Origin: JBEIFW01 sp040382215
GTDB taxonomy: Bacteria; Actinomycetota; Acidimicrobiia; Acidimicrobiales; Ilumatobacteraceae
Assembly (NCBI GenBank): GCA_040382215.1
Contig: JBEIFW010000093.1
Location: 1 to 13,555, forward strand
DNA length: 13,555 nt
Direction of reading: 5' to 3'
This document shows, in pieces, positions 12,720 to 13,555 of the stretch. Each line of letters starts with the position of its first letter. The first letter of the stretch is position 1. Under the pieces are notes generated by a model. That model searched no databases. It was given only the letters and a program-made list of their open reading frames with translations, and had not been told where the DNA came from. The translations under genes were made by a program, and so were the position numbers.

Positions 12720-13555
12720 TCAGCCCGACAGCACGGCGCGGGCGACGAGGTCGGTGCCGAACGCCGTGAGGATGGCCAGGTACAGCAGCCCCGTCGCCGC
12801 CATCACCGCCGAGTAGGACCGCTCGCGCAGCGCCGCCACCGTCACCCCGTACAGCGCGATCGTGGTCACGGCGCAGGCGCCCCAGAACCACCCGAGCTGA
12901 CCTGACCAGCCGTCGTCGACCACGCCGGTCCACACGCTCACCATGCCGGTCGGGACGAGCAACAGCACCACCTCGGCGGGCCAGGTGACGGCCGACCAGC
13001 GAACCAACTCGCGCAGGTGACGGCGCGGCAGGCCCGGCTGCACCAGGTACCAGTGGCCGAGGAGCATGGCGTCGGTGACCGCCCCCAAGAACGCGGCGCC
13101 GGCCAGGGTGCGGGCAACCGACAGCACGGCGTCACCGGTCGAACCGTCTGCGGCCGCCCAGCCGGCGGCGACGAGCCCGATCGCGCCGACGACGGGAGCG
13201 ATCAGGTCGAGCCGAGGGTCGAACTCCCGGCCGCCCGACCCGTAGCGGCCGAGATCCCGTTCGATGCCGGTCATCGCCGCCACCCGCGCCGAGCGCCGGT
13301 CGAGCTCGGCGCGTTGGCCCTGCACCCCGGCACGACGCCGCACGATCGACGCACCCAGCGCCACTGCGGTCGCCGCCGCCACCGCCACCGAGCCGAGCTC
13401 CCGGCCGGTCACCGGGTCGAGCCGCAGTCCGGCGGCCAGCGCGCCGAACGCCAACAGCAACGCCGGACCGCGCACCGTCCAGCCGTAACCGAGGCTCACC
13501 TCGCGGTGGCGGGTGGTGACCCACAGGAACGCCAGTGCGCCGGTCGCCCACTGCA
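12720..13555 (-). CDS. Polytopic membrane protein of unknown function (5' end beyond window)
   Basis: The frame is open to the right edge, so the start lies outside the window; 277 residues are visible. A GTG at 13499 is in frame, but the 18 residues before it include GALAFLWVTT, another hydrophobic segment, so the gene very likely extends further. About eight hydrophobic segments are seen, for example GPALLLAFGALAAGL, LDLIAPVVGAIGLVAAGWAA, RTLAGAAFLGAVTDAMLLGH, PAEVVLLLVPTGMVSVWTGV and ATGLLYLAILTAFG. A basic, Arg-rich cytosolic loop lies between the third and fourth (RRRAGVQGQRAELDRRSARV). The sequence GHWYLVQPGLPRRHLREL after one helix has a distinctive His/Trp/Tyr content, but I do not recognise a family. 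It is a member of the plasma membrane; no transport or catalytic signature is evident. It lies upstream of ku, separated by a hairpin. Confidence 0.8.
   Translation of the reverse strand, partial: QWATGALAFLWVTTRHREVSLGYGWTVRGPALLLAFGALAAGLRLDPVTGRELGSVAVAAATAVALGASIVRRRAGVQGQRAELDRRSARVAAMTGIERDLGRYGSGGREFDPRLDLIAPVVGAIGLVAAGWAAADGSTGDAVLSVARTLAGAAFLGAVTDAMLLGHWYLVQPGLPRRHLRELVRWSAVTWPAEVVLLLVPTGMVSVWTGVVDDGWSGQLGWFWGACAVTTIALYGVTVAALRERSYSAVMAATGLLYLAILTAFGTDLVARAVLSG

Overview
This is a very GC-rich, densely coding chromosomal window. All nine recognisable genes lie on the minus strand, so transcription runs from high to low coordinates. Together, the codon bias, an F420-type luciferase-fold oxidoreductase, a bacterial Ku with a separate LigD-type polymerase, GTG starts and apparent leaderless starts point to an Actinomycetota chromosome. 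An Acidimicrobiia-like lineage is my guess, not a demonstrated assignment. I see no tRNA, rRNA, CRISPR array, insertion sequence or phage gene, and no gene-free stretch longer than about 115 bases.

Layout in order of transcription. (1) 13555-12720: a polytopic membrane protein whose 5' end lies outside the window, followed by a GC-rich hairpin. (2) 12658-10914: a two-gene end-joining operon, ku plus a stand-alone LigD-type polymerase domain, overlapping by 4 bases and closed by a hairpin right after the second stop. (3) 10858-9887: an LLM-class F420-dependent oxidoreductase with its own apparently leaderless promoter. (4) 9772-3178: a four-gene block. It holds a 1340-residue secreted, membrane-anchored protein made of about ten DUF11-type modules, a cytosolic degenerate-GGDEF/intact-EAL protein (probable c-di-GMP phosphodiesterase), a YcgR-like PilZ protein (c-di-GMP receptor), and a 116-residue protein that looks like a second, degenerate PilZ domain overlapping the first by 1 base. 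(5) 3119-1434: ilvD, dihydroxy-acid dehydratase, with a second apparently leaderless promoter. (6) 1349-1: a zinc-ribbon plus TerB-like helical protein with a long Ala/Pro-rich repetitive tail, cut by the left edge.

The most interesting part is block 4. A large surface protein, an enzyme predicted to degrade c-di-GMP, a c-di-GMP receptor and a possible receptor-derived partner are arranged like one operon. The inferred model is that c-di-GMP level, sensed by the PilZ protein(s), controls attachment, motility or display of the surface protein. Motif conservation and gene arrangement support the parts of this model; the connection between them is inference. Nothing else in the window looks like a novel system, and ilvD, ku and the oxidoreductase are ordinary members of known families.
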